DNA from: Deltaproteobacteria bacterium
GTDB lineage: Bacteria > Myxococcota_A > UBA9042
DNA: 55,887 nt
Direction: 5' to 3'
Assembly (NCBI GenBank): GCA_016875335.1
Contig: VGRO01000016.1
Span: 1 to 55,887 of the forward strand
Under the pieces are notes generated by a model. That model saw only the letters and a program-made list of their open reading frames with translations, ran no database searches and was not told the DNA's origin. Each line of letters opens with the position of its first letter. The first letter of the stretch is position 1. Both the position numbers and the translations under genes were made by a program. Of the stretch, positions 17,374-26,121 are shown piece by piece.

Positions 17374-18006
17374 ATGTCCTACACGGTCAAGGAAACCTAC
17401 AAGACGTTGCAGGGCGAGGGGGCCCAGGCGGGGCGCGCTGCGGTGTTCTGCCGGTTCGCGGGCTGCAACTTGTGGTCCGGCCGCGAAGCCGACCGCGGCA
17501 CTGCCACGTGCCAGTTCTGCGACACGCAGTTCGTGGGCAGCGATGGTCCAGGCGGCGGGCGGTTCGAGGACGCGCCGTCGCTGGCTGCGCACATCGAGGC
17601 CCATTGGTCCGGCGCAGGCGACCCGCGCTGGGTGGTGTTCACCGGCGGCGAGCCGCTCTTGCAACTGGATGCCGCGCTCATCGACGCGGTGCACGGTCGC
17701 GGGTTCAGCGTCGCTGTCGAGACCAACGGCACGGTCGTCGCGCCACCGGGCATCGACTGGCTGACGGTCAGCCCCAAGGCCGGGGCACCGCTCGCCCAGG
17801 TGACGGGCACCGAGCTCAAGCTGGTGTATCCACAGCCAGACGCCCTTCCCGACGCGTTCGAGGCCCTGGCGTTCGGGCATTTCTTCCTGCAGCCCATGGA
17901 CGGCGCGCAGCGCGACGCCCACACCAGGGCGGCCATTGCGTATTGCCTCGCGCACCCACGCTGGCGACTGTCGGTGCAGACGCACAAGCTGATCGGGGTC
18001 GCGTAG
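17374..18006 (+). CDS. queE: 7-carboxy-7-deazaguanine synthase QueE
   Basis: A 210-residue radical-SAM enzyme converting 6-carboxytetrahydropterin to 7-carboxy-7-deazaguanine in queuosine synthesis. It has the short proteobacterial form with the atypical Cx14CxxC cluster motif: Cys31 in FAGCNLW, then Cys46 and Cys49 in CQFCDTQF. TGGEPLLQ and the ETNGT strand are the SAM-binding segments. The N-terminal YKTLQGEG is diagnostic for QueE. The ATG at 17374 gives the expected N-terminus. No other queuosine genes are nearby. Its TAG stop is the first three bases of repeat copy C, as for the glycosyltransferase at 15378. Confidence 0.95.
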   Translation: MSYTVKETYKTLQGEGAQAGRAAVFCRFAGCNLWSGREADRGTATCQFCDTQFVGSDGPGGGRFEDAPSLAAHIEAHWSGAGDPRWVVFTGGEPLLQLDAALIDAVHGRGFSVAVETNGTVVAPPGIDWLTVSPKAGAPLAQVTGTELKLVYPQPDALPDAFEALAFGHFFLQPMDGAQRDAHTRAAIAYCLAHPRWRLSVQTHKLIGVA

Positions 18007-18183
18007 GAGCCTGTCGGTGAAACACCAGAATCGCCAGATTCTGGCCGACAGGCTCCCAGGCAGGACGCGGCGGCGGCCTGCCAGCGACCGAAGCTGCCTG
18101 AAAACACCTCAGGCGGTTTTTGGTCGCTGCCCCAATCGCAACCCGCATGGAGCCTATCGGAAGATAGTCCGACAGGCTCTGTA
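18004..18183 (+). repeat. 180-bp triple-hairpin repeat, copy C
   Basis: It opens with TAGGAGCCTGTCGG and has three hairpins: 18004-18056 (arms around a palindrome at 18025-18044), a central long stem containing GCGACC/GGTCGC and CTGCCTGA/TCAGGCGG, and 18149-18180 (GGAGCCTATCGGA-type stem). It is the reverse complement of copy A (125-303) with scattered, mostly compensating, differences. It overlaps the queE stop codon and sits between convergent genes. Confidence 0.85.
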
Positions 18184-18237
18184 GCCCGGTGGCGACCGCC
18201 GGGGACTGCGCGCCACGTTGTTCCTGCGAGGCGGTCG

Positions 18238-19653
18238 CTACGGCGGCAGCAACGGCACCTCGAGTTCGACGACGACCACCGGTGTCGCGCTGGTGTCCAT
18301 GGCAAATCCGCGCGACGTCGAGCGGCGGTCGGGCGCGGGCTTGTGACCGGCCTTCTCGAGTTCGGCCGTGAACTGCTGGAGGGCCGCGGGGACCTGAATG
18401 AGCGGTACCTGGACGACTTTGCGGGCCACCACGGCGTCGGTCGGCAGCGCCTTGGTGTGCGGCTGCAAGCCCGGAGCCTGCATGGCCAGGTGGTTGATTG
18501 GCGTCAGCCAGAGCTGCACTGCGCTGTCCAACGGCGCGCCGAGCGGTCCGAACGCCTCGACGAATTCGAACTGCGCGAAGAGCCAGAACCGGTCGAGTCC
18601 CTTGATCACCTCCGCGGTGCGCGGCAGGAATTTCGCGTGGGACCCGACCTCGAAGACCAGGCCCAGTCCCGGCGGCCGCGCTCCCAGTGTCAACGGCTGC
18701 TGGGCGACGAAGGCCGGCGCCTTGGCCGGAACGTTGCCGCCCCCATCGACCGCCGAGACGTGGACCATCACGGGTTCAATCGACTCCTTTTCGAATTCGA
18801 CCTCAATGCGCGCCCCTGCCGCCAACACCGCGCCGCCGAACGGCCGCAACTCGTTCAACCACACCTTGGTGCGCGCCGGCAGGTGCTTGAGGTCGGGCGC
18901 CTCGGTGCCCTGCGTCAGCATGGCGATGTCGGCACCCACCACGCGCCGCACGCGAATGTCGGCGTAGACGGCGGCCATTTCGCCGCCAGAGCCGCCCTTG
19001 AGGTGCACAGCATTGTGGTACTGGCCGTTGACCTGGGCAACGCCAGCCGAGTCGACCTGCCACGCCGACTCGGACAACGCCTGGACGGTCTGGATGCGGT
19101 GGAACCACACCAGCGCTCGAATGAGGGTAACCGCCGGCCGGTGACACGGCAGCACCAAGGTTCCGCGCGCCATCCAGCAAGTGCCGTTGCGCCAGCCAAT
19201 GGCGATCTGCGCATTGTCCGGCTTGAAAAGCGCCCCTCCATCGGCATCGGCGACCAGCACGCCGGCATCGTGCAGGCCACCGCTCAGCACCAGTCGCCAG
19301 GTCGCGGTGCGCAGCGGCGCCAAGGCCTTGGAACCGCCGTGGGTTTCGATGGCCCAGCCCCACAGCTTGGGCACTTCTTCCTTGGCCTTGAGGTGGAATT
19401 CTGCCAGCGGCCCGCCGAGGACGTACTCCTCGGCCGACATGGTCGCGGCCGGCGCCGCCTGGATTGCCGTCCAGCCCTGGGGAAGTGCGACAACGCTGGC
19501 CTCGGCGGGCAGGACCACCGCGTCAGCCATCGCTTGCTCCGGGCCTGGGCCGCGCGGCGTTGTCGGCAACTGTTGGCGCGTCCACCACAGGGCGCCAGCC
19601 GCCAACGCCAACACCGCCATCAGGCCGAGAGCAAAAACCCAGTTGGATTTCAT
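18238..19653 (-). CDS. Membrane-anchored protein of unknown function
   Basis: A 471-residue protein starting MKSNWVFALGLMAVLALAAG, an N-terminal signal anchor (about residues 6-25). The ATG at 19653 has GGAG about 6 nt upstream; the open frame runs to 19869 but would overlap the next gene. The remainder, likely periplasmic, has mixed alpha/beta composition with no known motif. It ends in a Pro/Leu-rich VELEVPLLPP. It contains few Cys, unlike the neighbouring surface proteins. It may be co-transcribed with the 19802-21202 gene 148 bp upstream. Confidence 0.7.
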   Translation of the reverse strand: MKSNWVFALGLMAVLALAAGALWWTRQQLPTTPRGPGPEQAMADAVVLPAEASVVALPQGWTAIQAAPAATMSAEEYVLGGPLAEFHLKAKEEVPKLWGWAIETHGGSKALAPLRTATWRLVLSGGLHDAGVLVADADGGALFKPDNAQIAIGWRNGTCWMARGTLVLPCHRPAVTLIRALVWFHRIQTVQALSESAWQVDSAGVAQVNGQYHNAVHLKGGSGGEMAAVYADIRVRRVVGADIAMLTQGTEAPDLKHLPARTKVWLNELRPFGGAVLAAGARIEVEFEKESIEPVMVHVSAVDGGGNVPAKAPAFVAQQPLTLGARPPGLGLVFEVGSHAKFLPRTAEVIKGLDRFWLFAQFEFVEAFGPLGAPLDSAVQLWLTPINHLAMQAPGLQPHTKALPTDAVVARKVVQVPLIQVPAALQQFTAELEKAGHKPAPDRRSTSRGFAMDTSATPVVVVELEVPLLPP

Positions 19654-19801
19654 AGGACTCCGCGGACTGGTGGGGGGCCGCTCCGCGCCGCAACCTTGCT
19701 GCAAAGCCCGGCGGAATGCAACAACGGCGCAGGGCCGGTCGGGCATTCCCGGCGGGGACGGGCGCGAGCGGACCGATTCCGGCCGCGCATCGACCGTCAC
19801 G

Positions 19802-21202
19802 TCAGCAGGGGCAAACTTCTTCTTGCGGTGGATGGACTTGCGGCAGCACGTCGGGCACACGATCGCCATCGATGTCGGCCGTGCCGCCGTCCTGGCCGTC
19901 GAGTCCTCGGATCAGCCGGGCCTTGGCCGGCTTGCCGACCTCACCTACGGCGTGCCAGAGGCTTTGGTGCCAGCCGAAGTACTCCAGGTCGCCGCCGCAC
20001 GGTTCGGTTTCGGTGCGCAGCTCGATGCGGATCCACAGGTCGCCGCCGTCGCGCAGGACGGTCAGATTCAGGCGATCGCCAAGCTCGCCCAGGCCGTCCG
20101 CGGTCGATTGCGCTGCGAATGCGAACCACTCGGGCGCGAGGTCCGCCGGCCGGCAGGGTGTGCGGCCCGCCACGGTTGGGGTCGCGCACTGCGCCGCATA
20201 GGCCGAATAGGCCGATTGTTGGTCGCGCCAGCTCGGCAGGCCGCGCAGCGAAGGCAGCAGCCGCGCCAGCCATTTGCGCTGCAGGTTTTCGGACAGGGTC
20301 ACGGGCGCGAAGGTCCGCGCGGCCGCCAAGCGCGCACTGCGCCATGCCGCGACCGTCCGGACCTTGCAGCTTGGCCCGGTCGCCAGGTCGAGCACCACGC
20401 GCCGCTCCCCGTGCGACCACACGTAGTCCGCCCAGCGTTGCGGCTGGGTCTGATCGGCGCTCGGGTCCTGGTCGCTGTAGGGGTGCAGCCACGCCAACAC
20501 CCGCAGTCCGCGCACGGTGGCGGCGCAGTCCTTCGGGGCACCGACTGCAGGAACCACGGGATGATCCAGCAGATCGCGCAACTCGCCGGGCACGAGGTTT
20601 GGATCCACACGGCGGCTCACGGCATGCCATGCGTCGAATGCGAAGTAGCCGTCGCGGGTCGGCCGCGCGCGGCGCACCCAACGCAGGGCGCCCGTCGCGG
20701 CTGACTCGAGCGCATTGCCGTCCAGGGCCTCGGCGAACACCATGCCTTCGGCCACCGGCAACCAGCGCAGTTGGTCGTCGACCTGCGGGTGCGCGGCGTT
20801 CTGCAGGCTGCGCAAGAGCTCTGCGCCCGCCCCAGCGGCTTGGCCAGCCAAGGTCGAGGTGAATTCGCGGATGGCGTCTGGCGCCTCTTGCCAGGCGGAC
20901 TCGACCGCGCGGCCGCCTTCTGTGTGCCAGACGATGGCCCAAGTCGCGTACTGCGTCGCGTCGTCGTCCACGACCGCCCCAGCGGAGCCGTCTGCATGCG
21001 CGGATGGCCCCTCGGTCGCCGCGACGACGACCCGCTCTGCCCGTTGGGGCCGTCCTTGTCCCGCGACCAGAACGGGTCCGTGGTCGCCCGCGGTGTCGCC
21101 TTGCCGCTGGAACTCTTCTTGGACGGCCGCCACGCAGCCCGCGCAGGCGAGCGTCGCCGCCGCCATCCAGTGCACGGATTCGCATCCCTTGAACCGCTTC
21201 AT
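19802..21202 (-). CDS. Secreted or lipoprotein, unknown, downstream of a sigma-54 promoter
   Basis: A 466-residue protein. The N-terminus has a signal sequence with a possible lipobox at LACAGC (about residues 18-23). GAGGTAGGGG directly upstream supports the ATG at 21202. Scattered Cys are found in the mature part, and the tail is Asp-rich (GGTADIDGDRVPDV), resembling a calcium-binding or thrombospondin-type-3-like segment, ending EEVCPC. No enzyme motif is seen. A consensus sigma-54 promoter lies 50-65 bp upstream, so expression is probably controlled by an enhancer-binding protein, as for many developmental or nutrient genes in myxobacteria. Confidence 0.75.
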   Translation of the reverse strand: MKRFKGCESVHWMAAATLACAGCVAAVQEEFQRQGDTAGDHGPVLVAGQGRPQRAERVVVAATEGPSAHADGSAGAVVDDDATQYATWAIVWHTEGGRAVESAWQEAPDAIREFTSTLAGQAAGAGAELLRSLQNAAHPQVDDQLRWLPVAEGMVFAEALDGNALESAATGALRWVRRARPTRDGYFAFDAWHAVSRRVDPNLVPGELRDLLDHPVVPAVGAPKDCAATVRGLRVLAWLHPYSDQDPSADQTQPQRWADYVWSHGERRVVLDLATGPSCKVRTVAAWRSARLAAARTFAPVTLSENLQRKWLARLLPSLRGLPSWRDQQSAYSAYAAQCATPTVAGRTPCRPADLAPEWFAFAAQSTADGLGELGDRLNLTVLRDGGDLWIRIELRTETEPCGGDLEYFGWHQSLWHAVGEVGKPAKARLIRGLDGQDGGTADIDGDRVPDVLPQVHPPQEEVCPC

Positions 21203-21251
21203 CCCCTACCTCGCCGGTTGTGGGCGGCGTCGTGCCGCCGATCGCGTCGGG

Positions 21252-21268
21252 TGCAAGGGTCGTGCCAG
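21252..21268 (-). promoter_or_regulatory. Sigma-54 (RpoN) promoter, consensus match
   Basis: Minus strand CTGGCACG-ACCC-TTGCA fits the -24/-12 consensus YTGGCACGrNNNTTGCW at every defined position. GG (21266-21265) and GC (21254-21253) have the required 10-nt spacing. Predicted start near 21241, about 38 nt before the ATG at 21202. CTCAACTT-CC-GCGAC, related to the sites at 48885 and 7976, lies about 10 bp further upstream. Confidence 0.75.
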
Positions 21269-21305
21269 TCCTGGCGGTCGCGGAAGTTGAGTCATTTTAG
21301 GGCCA

Positions 21306-21319
21306 TGAACAATCCCCCC
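21306..21319 (+). repeat. C-run motif, partial copy 3
   Basis: TGAACAATCCCCCC matches the first 14 bases of the motif at 6075 and 9252. The second half (TGTTCA/TGATTTTACA) is not conserved here. It lies about 40 bp upstream of the sigma-54 promoter. Confidence 0.4.
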
Positions 21320-21467
21320 CTCCATGCACGATGTGTTTCATAGATGGTCGATCTGTTTTGCATCGTCGCTGAACGGAGGTGCTGCGATGGCGCAAAAACG
21401 ACGAACGCCGCCCCAGTCCCGCAAAGGAACCAGGGCGGCGCTCGCCGCGGTTGGTCAGGTCTACGCG

Positions 21468-24400
21468 CTACGGAGCCGCGCGCACCATCACGTTGTCGAT
21501 GAACACACCGGCCCCGGTGTTGTTCTGGCAGTCCCCCGAGTCGAACTCGAAGGTCACCGTGATGGCCTTGCCGGCGTACGCCGACAGGTCAACCTTGGTG
21601 GGCGCCCACTTGTTGAGGAAGTTGGCCTTGGCCAGCGGGAAGGTCTTGGAGGACTTGGCCGCGATGTCGTTGATGATGACGTTGACCGTGTCAAAGCCGA
21701 TCAGGCTCTCGATGTCGGCGTGCGCTTGGAAAAGCAGCCACGGCTTTTGACCAGCCGGCGGCGCCTGCACGGTGAACTGCGGGCTGGTCGCCTTGCCGGT
21801 CGCCTTGGTGGCGTTGGCCGCGCAGGCGAAGTCGAACTTGCCCGCCGCGTTGGCCTTGGCGTTGTTGAAATTGAGCGAGCAGTCCGCGCTGTAGGCTTTG
21901 ACGCCACCGTTGGCGTCGACGGCCCAGCCAGGGCCCGCGCCATTGGCCAGCGTCCAGGCAGCCGCATTGGCGCACAGCACCATGTCGGCGAAAGAGGGGG
22001 CCTGCAGCGTGCTCAGGTTCAGCTCGTCGACGGCCCAGCCCTTTCCGGTGTTGTTGACGTCGTCCTTGGAGTCGAACGCGAACGCGACGCGGAATTTCTT
22101 GCCCTTGAGGCCGGACAGATCGACCCAGTTCCAACGCCAGCCGCCCATGATCGACGCCGGGTTCTTGTAGGTGGTGTTGATGGGCAGCGTCACGAACGCG
22201 TCGCCGGAGACTTGCACCGTGCGCAGATCGAAGCTGTCGCTGGTCTCGACGCTGACCCATTCCTTCCACACCAAGGTGGCAGCGCCGGTGGTGACCGCCT
22301 CCATGTTGACGACAGGCGACAGTGCCCATCCCTTGACCGTTCCCTTGTAGTCGACGCCGTTGTTGAAGTTCAGCGTGCTGGCCGTCAGCGTGCTCGGAGA
22401 CGCCATCGGGATGGCCGGCGTGGTGTCGATGGCCCATTGCGATCCGGCGACGGCGGCCGAGAACTGCCAGCCGTTGACGTTGCTGTCGAACCCTTCGTCG
22501 TATCCGCCGCCTGCGACCCAGTTGACCACTGGCCCGAGGTAGATGTTGATGTCGTCCACGAACCAGCCCTTGCCGGCGTTGTTGACGCCGTCCACGCTGT
22601 CGAAGCGGAAGCGCACTTGGAACTTCTTGCCGACCAGGGCCTTGAGGTCGACCGTCTCCAGCTGCCACGCAGTCTTGGCCTTGCTGTTGTCGAGCTTGGC
22701 GGTCTGGGCGATGGTCTGGAAGCCGTCGACCGAGAACTCGACGTAGCGGTTGTCAAACGTCGCGCTGTCTTCGACACCGTTCCAGCTGTGGAACACGAAC
22801 GTCATGAACGTGCCGGTCGCCTTGGTGGCATCGACGAAGAACTTGCCGGTCGAGGTGGCCTTGATTTGGCCCACGACAGCGTCGGCGTAGTCCGTGCCGT
22901 TGTTGAGGTTGAGCGAGCCCAAGCCAGTCAGCTTGCCAGGCGCCGCCGGCGTGGCATCGGCCAGCCACTTGACCGACAGGCTGTTCGACTTGCCGGTCCA
23001 CAGGGCGTCGCCGTTGTCGATCGGCCAGAAACGCGGCACGCTCAGACTCGCGCATACGGTCGCGTCGGTGGTCAGCGTGTACTTGCACGTGCCGGTCACT
23101 TTGTCGCAGGTGTCGAGCGTGCACGCATTGCCGTCGTCGCAGTCGATGGCCTTGCCGGGCACGCACTTGCCGATCGCACACTTGTCGCCGGGCGTGCACT
23201 TGTCGAGGTCGTCACAATCCGCGGTGTTGTTGGCGGCGGCACACTTGTCGGTGGCCTCGTCGCAGGTGTCGGTGGTGCAGATGTTGCCGTCGTTGCACTT
23301 GGGCACGCTGTTGCTGCACTTGCCGTCCTTGCACGCATCCTTGTCGGTGCAGAAAAGGCCGTCATTGCACGCCACCGTGTTGTTGGTCGCCGTGCAGCCC
23401 TTGGCGAGGTCGCACTTGTCGTCGGTGCAGGGGTTCAGGTCGTCGCACTTGAGCGGCATGGAACCGACGCACTTGCCAGCGCCGTCGCAAGCGTCGGACA
23501 GCGTGCACACCGACCCATCGTTGCACGGGCTCTTGTTGTTGGTGTTGGTGCACTTGTCGGCGGCGCACGAATCGGTCGTGCAGACGTTGTTGTCGTCGCA
23601 CGATTTGCCGACGCCCAGGCACTTGCCGGTCTTGCAGGCGTCGTTGACCGTGCAGCCATTACCGTCGTCGCACTTGCCGCCATCTGCCGCGGCCTTGAAC
23701 TGGCAACCGAGCTTGGGGTCGCAACTGTCGGTCGTGCAAATGTTGTTGTCGTCGCACTTGATGGGTGCCGAACCCGTGCACTTGCCGTTCAGGCAGGCGT
23801 CGCTGCCCGTGCACACGCTGCCGTCGTTGCACAGCGCGGTGTTGTTGGTGAACACGCAGCCCTTCGCCTTGTCGCAGCTATCGGTCGTGCACGGGTTGCT
23901 GTCGTCGCACTTCTTGGCGGTGCCGCCGCACAGGCCGGCCGCGCAGACGTCGGCGTCCGTGCACGCGTCCTTGTCGTCGCACTTGTCGGTCGTGTTGGCG
24001 TTCACACAGCCCTTGACCTTGTCGCAGCTGTCCTTGGTGCAGGCGTTGTTGTCGTTGCACAGATCGGCGGCACCCGGGGCGCACTTGCCGGCCGCACATT
24101 TGTCACCCTTGGTGCAGGCGTTGCCGTCCTCGCAGGCGGCGGTGTTGGCCGCGGCCTTGCAGCCGTCCTTGGCGTCGCAACTGTCGTCGGTGCAGGGGTT
24201 GCCGTCGTCGCACTTGACGGCCGCGCCTGTGCACTTGCCGGCGGTGCACGCGTCGTTCTGCGTGCACACCGTGCCATCGTCGCAGGTGGCGCCATCGCTG
24301 GAGGCGGCGGCCTTGCATGCCCCGGTGGCCTTGTCGCACGAGTCGGTCGTGCACGGGTTCTTGTCGTCGCACACCTTGTCGGCGCCAGCGCAGCTACCGT

Positions 24401-25862
24401 CCTTGCACACGTCGCCGGTCGAGCAGGCGCTGCCGTCGTCGCATGCCTTGGTGTTGTTGGTCGAGGCGCACGCGCCCGAGGCCTTGTCACAGGCGTCGTC
24501 GGTGCACGGGTTCTTGTCGTCGCACACGACCGCGGTGCTCTTGGCGCATTTGCCGGCGTCGCAGGTGTCGCCTTGCGTGCACTTGTCGCCGTCGTCGCAG
24601 GCCGCCGCGTTGTTGGCGTTGGTGCAGACGTTGTCCTTGCAGCTGTCGTCGGTGCAGGGGTTGTTGTCGTTGCAGTCTTTGCCGGTGCCGCCGCACTTGC
24701 CCGCCGAGCACTTGTCGCCGGTGGTGCAACTGTTGCCGTCGTCGCAGGTTGCGGCGTCGTCGTTGGTGTTGGCGCAGCCGCCGGCGACCTTGTCGCAGGT
24801 GTCCTTGGTGCAGGGGTTCTTGTCGTCGCAGTTCACCACGGTGCCGCTGCACTTGCCGCCCGTGCACACGTCGGTAGCGCTGCAGGCGTCGCCGTCGTCG
24901 CACGACGTGCCGTCGGGGGCAGCGTCGTTCTTGCAGCCGGCCTTGAGGTCGCACGAGTCGGTGGTGCAGGGGCTCTTGTCGTCGCATTTGACGGCGGTGC
25001 CGCCAGCGCACTGGCCGTCGGCGCACTTCTCGCCGGTGGTGCAGGCGTTGCCATCGTCGCAGTTCGCCGTGTTGTTCGCGGTCTTGCAGCCGTCCTTGGC
25101 GTCGCAGGTGTCGTCGGTGCAGGGGTTGCCGTCGTCGCACACCTTGGCCGAGCCGGGTTCGCACTTGCCGTCCTTGCAGGCGTCGGCGGTGGTGCACTCG
25201 CTGCCGTCGCTGCACTGTTGGGTGTTGTTGTCGTGCTTGCAGCCAGCCGCGGGGTCGCAGCTGTCGGTCGTGCACTCGTTCTTGTCGTCGCAGTCTTTGG
25301 CCGATCCGGCCACGCACAGGCCCGCGCCGCACTTGTCGCCCACGGTGCAGCCATTGGCGTCGTCGCAGTCGGTGCCGTCGGCCTGGTCCTTGGTGCCGCA
25401 CACGCCGGTCGCGGCGTCGCACACTGCGGTCTTGCACGCGACCGTCGAGGCCGGGCAGTCCTTGTCCGCCTTGCAACCGCCGACCGCGGTGTCCTGGTCG
25501 GTGCTGCCGGTGTCGGCGGTGACGGTGTCCTGGTCGGTGGCGCCCGTGTCCGTCGTCACAGTGTCCTGGTCGGTGCTGCCGCCGGTGTCCGTGCCGGTCG
25601 CCGTGTCCTGGTCGGTGCTGCCGCTGGAGTCGGTGCCGCCGGCCGCGTCGGTAGCGCCGCTTGCGTCGCCGCCCGTGGTGGCGTCGGTGCCACCGGTGGT
25701 GCCGTCCTTGCCGGTGACAGTGCCGTCAAAGCCAGTGACGGTGTCCTGGGTGACGCCGGCGCCAGCACCGGACGCGCCGGGATCGCTGGCGTTGGAGCAA
25801 GCGCCGAGCGCCGTCGCAGCGGCCGCGATCAGCGCAATGCGCAGGAGGGGATTGGAACGCAT
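21468..25862 (-). CDS. Giant Cys-repeat lipoprotein with C-terminal jelly-roll-like domains
   Basis: A 1,464-residue protein. The ATG at 25862 is supported by GGAG 9 nt upstream and a clean lipoprotein signal ending LGACSN. A low-complexity linker follows (about 25-125) with TDQDT/TDTG tandem repeats. Then come 15 tandem Cys units of about 47 residues, each a pair of the half-motifs CDDxNPCTxDSCD and CDDGxxCTxxDxCxxGxC. The last 450 residues hold three beta-sandwich-like modules with LNFNNGxDY and GKGWFVDDINI signatures, as in MAM/immune-inhibitor-A-type binding domains. The Asp-rich loops suggest calcium binding. A role in adhesion or polymer binding is inference. It is transcribed from a strong promoter with a long leader. 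Confidence 0.9.
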   Translation of the reverse strand: MRSNPLLRIALIAAAATALGACSNASDPGASGAGAGVTQDTVTGFDGTVTGKDGTTGGTDATTGGDASGATDAAGGTDSSGSTDQDTATGTDTGGSTDQDTVTTDTGATDQDTVTADTGSTDQDTAVGGCKADKDCPASTVACKTAVCDAATGVCGTKDQADGTDCDDANGCTVGDKCGAGLCVAGSAKDCDDKNECTTDSCDPAAGCKHDNNTQQCSDGSECTTADACKDGKCEPGSAKVCDDGNPCTDDTCDAKDGCKTANNTANCDDGNACTTGEKCADGQCAGGTAVKCDDKSPCTTDSCDLKAGCKNDAAPDGTSCDDGDACSATDVCTGGKCSGTVVNCDDKNPCTKDTCDKVAGGCANTNDDAATCDDGNSCTTGDKCSAGKCGGTGKDCNDNNPCTDDSCKDNVCTNANNAAACDDGDKCTQGDTCDAGKCAKSTAVVCDDKNPCTDDACDKASGACASTNNTKACDDGSACSTGDVCKDGSCAGADKVCDDKNPCTTDSCDKATGACKAAASSDGATCDDGTVCTQNDACTAGKCTGAAVKCDDGNPCTDDSCDAKDGCKAAANTAACEDGNACTKGDKCAAGKCAPGAADLCNDNNACTKDSCDKVKGCVNANTTDKCDDKDACTDADVCAAGLCGGTAKKCDDSNPCTTDSCDKAKGCVFTNNTALCNDGSVCTGSDACLNGKCTGSAPIKCDDNNICTTDSCDPKLGCQFKAAADGGKCDDGNGCTVNDACKTGKCLGVGKSCDDNNVCTTDSCAADKCTNTNNKSPCNDGSVCTLSDACDGAGKCVGSMPLKCDDLNPCTDDKCDLAKGCTATNNTVACNDGLFCTDKDACKDGKCSNSVPKCNDGNICTTDTCDEATDKCAAANNTADCDDLDKCTPGDKCAIGKCVPGKAIDCDDGNACTLDTCDKVTGTCKYTLTTDATVCASLSVPRFWPIDNGDALWTGKSNSLSVKWLADATPAAPGKLTGLGSLNLNNGTDYADAVVGQIKATSTGKFFVDATKATGTFMTFVFHSWNGVEDSATFDNRYVEFSVDGFQTIAQTAKLDNSKAKTAWQLETVDLKALVGKKFQVRFRFDSVDGVNNAGKGWFVDDINIYLGPVVNWVAGGGYDEGFDSNVNGWQFSAAVAGSQWAIDTTPAIPMASPSTLTASTLNFNNGVDYKGTVKGWALSPVVNMEAVTTGAATLVWKEWVSVETSDSFDLRTVQVSGDAFVTLPINTTYKNPASIMGGWRWNWVDLSGLKGKKFRVAFAFDSKDDVNNTGKGWAVDELNLSTLQAPSFADMVLCANAAAWTLANGAGPGWAVDANGGVKAYSADCSLNFNNAKANAAGKFDFACAANATKATGKATSPQFTVQAPPAGQKPWLLFQAHADIESLIGFDTVNVIINDIAAKSSKTFPLAKANFLNKWAPTKVDLSAYAGKAITVTFEFDSGDCQNNTGAGVFIDNVMVRAAP

Positions 25863-26046
25863 GGTAGAACTCCAGCCCGACGGGGCGATGGCCGACCGCC
25901 TGGCACCCGTGCCAGCGATCATGTTGGCGAATACGGAAAGCAGCCCATGCCGGGGCCACGGCGACCCTCACCGCGACCCTCTGGCGAAAACGCCAGTGAA
26001 TTCACATGGCTTTCCGACACGCGGAACTGTGCGGGCGTGCCGGGGA
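25863..26046 (-). promoter_or_regulatory. 184-nt 5' leader with two hairpins
   Basis: Between the predicted start of transcription and the ATG of the giant lipoprotein lie two perfect stems: CTGGCG with a 4-nt loop (25981-25996) and CTGGCAC/GTGCCAG (25900-25915). The length exceeds that of other leaders in the window. No known riboswitch consensus was recognised. Confidence 0.4.
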
Positions 26047-26052
26047 CGCAGC

Positions 26053-26081
26053 ATTGTAAGGAATTGCGGCGGCAGGGTCAA
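26053..26081 (-). promoter_or_regulatory. Strong sigma-70-type promoter of the giant lipoprotein gene
   Basis: TTGACC (26081-26076), a 17-nt spacer and TACAAT (26058-26053) on the minus strand form the best housekeeping-type promoter in the window. Predicted start near 26046. It begins about 40 bp after the adenylate cyclase stop. Confidence 0.6.
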
Positions 26082-26121
26082 TCGCTTTTCCGCGCGTGCG
26101 CCATGCCGCGGAGCGCACAGG

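Noticed and set aside
25900..25996. Possible riboswitch in the leader of the giant lipoprotein
   Set aside because: Two simple stems only; no consensus of a known riboswitch class was recognised.
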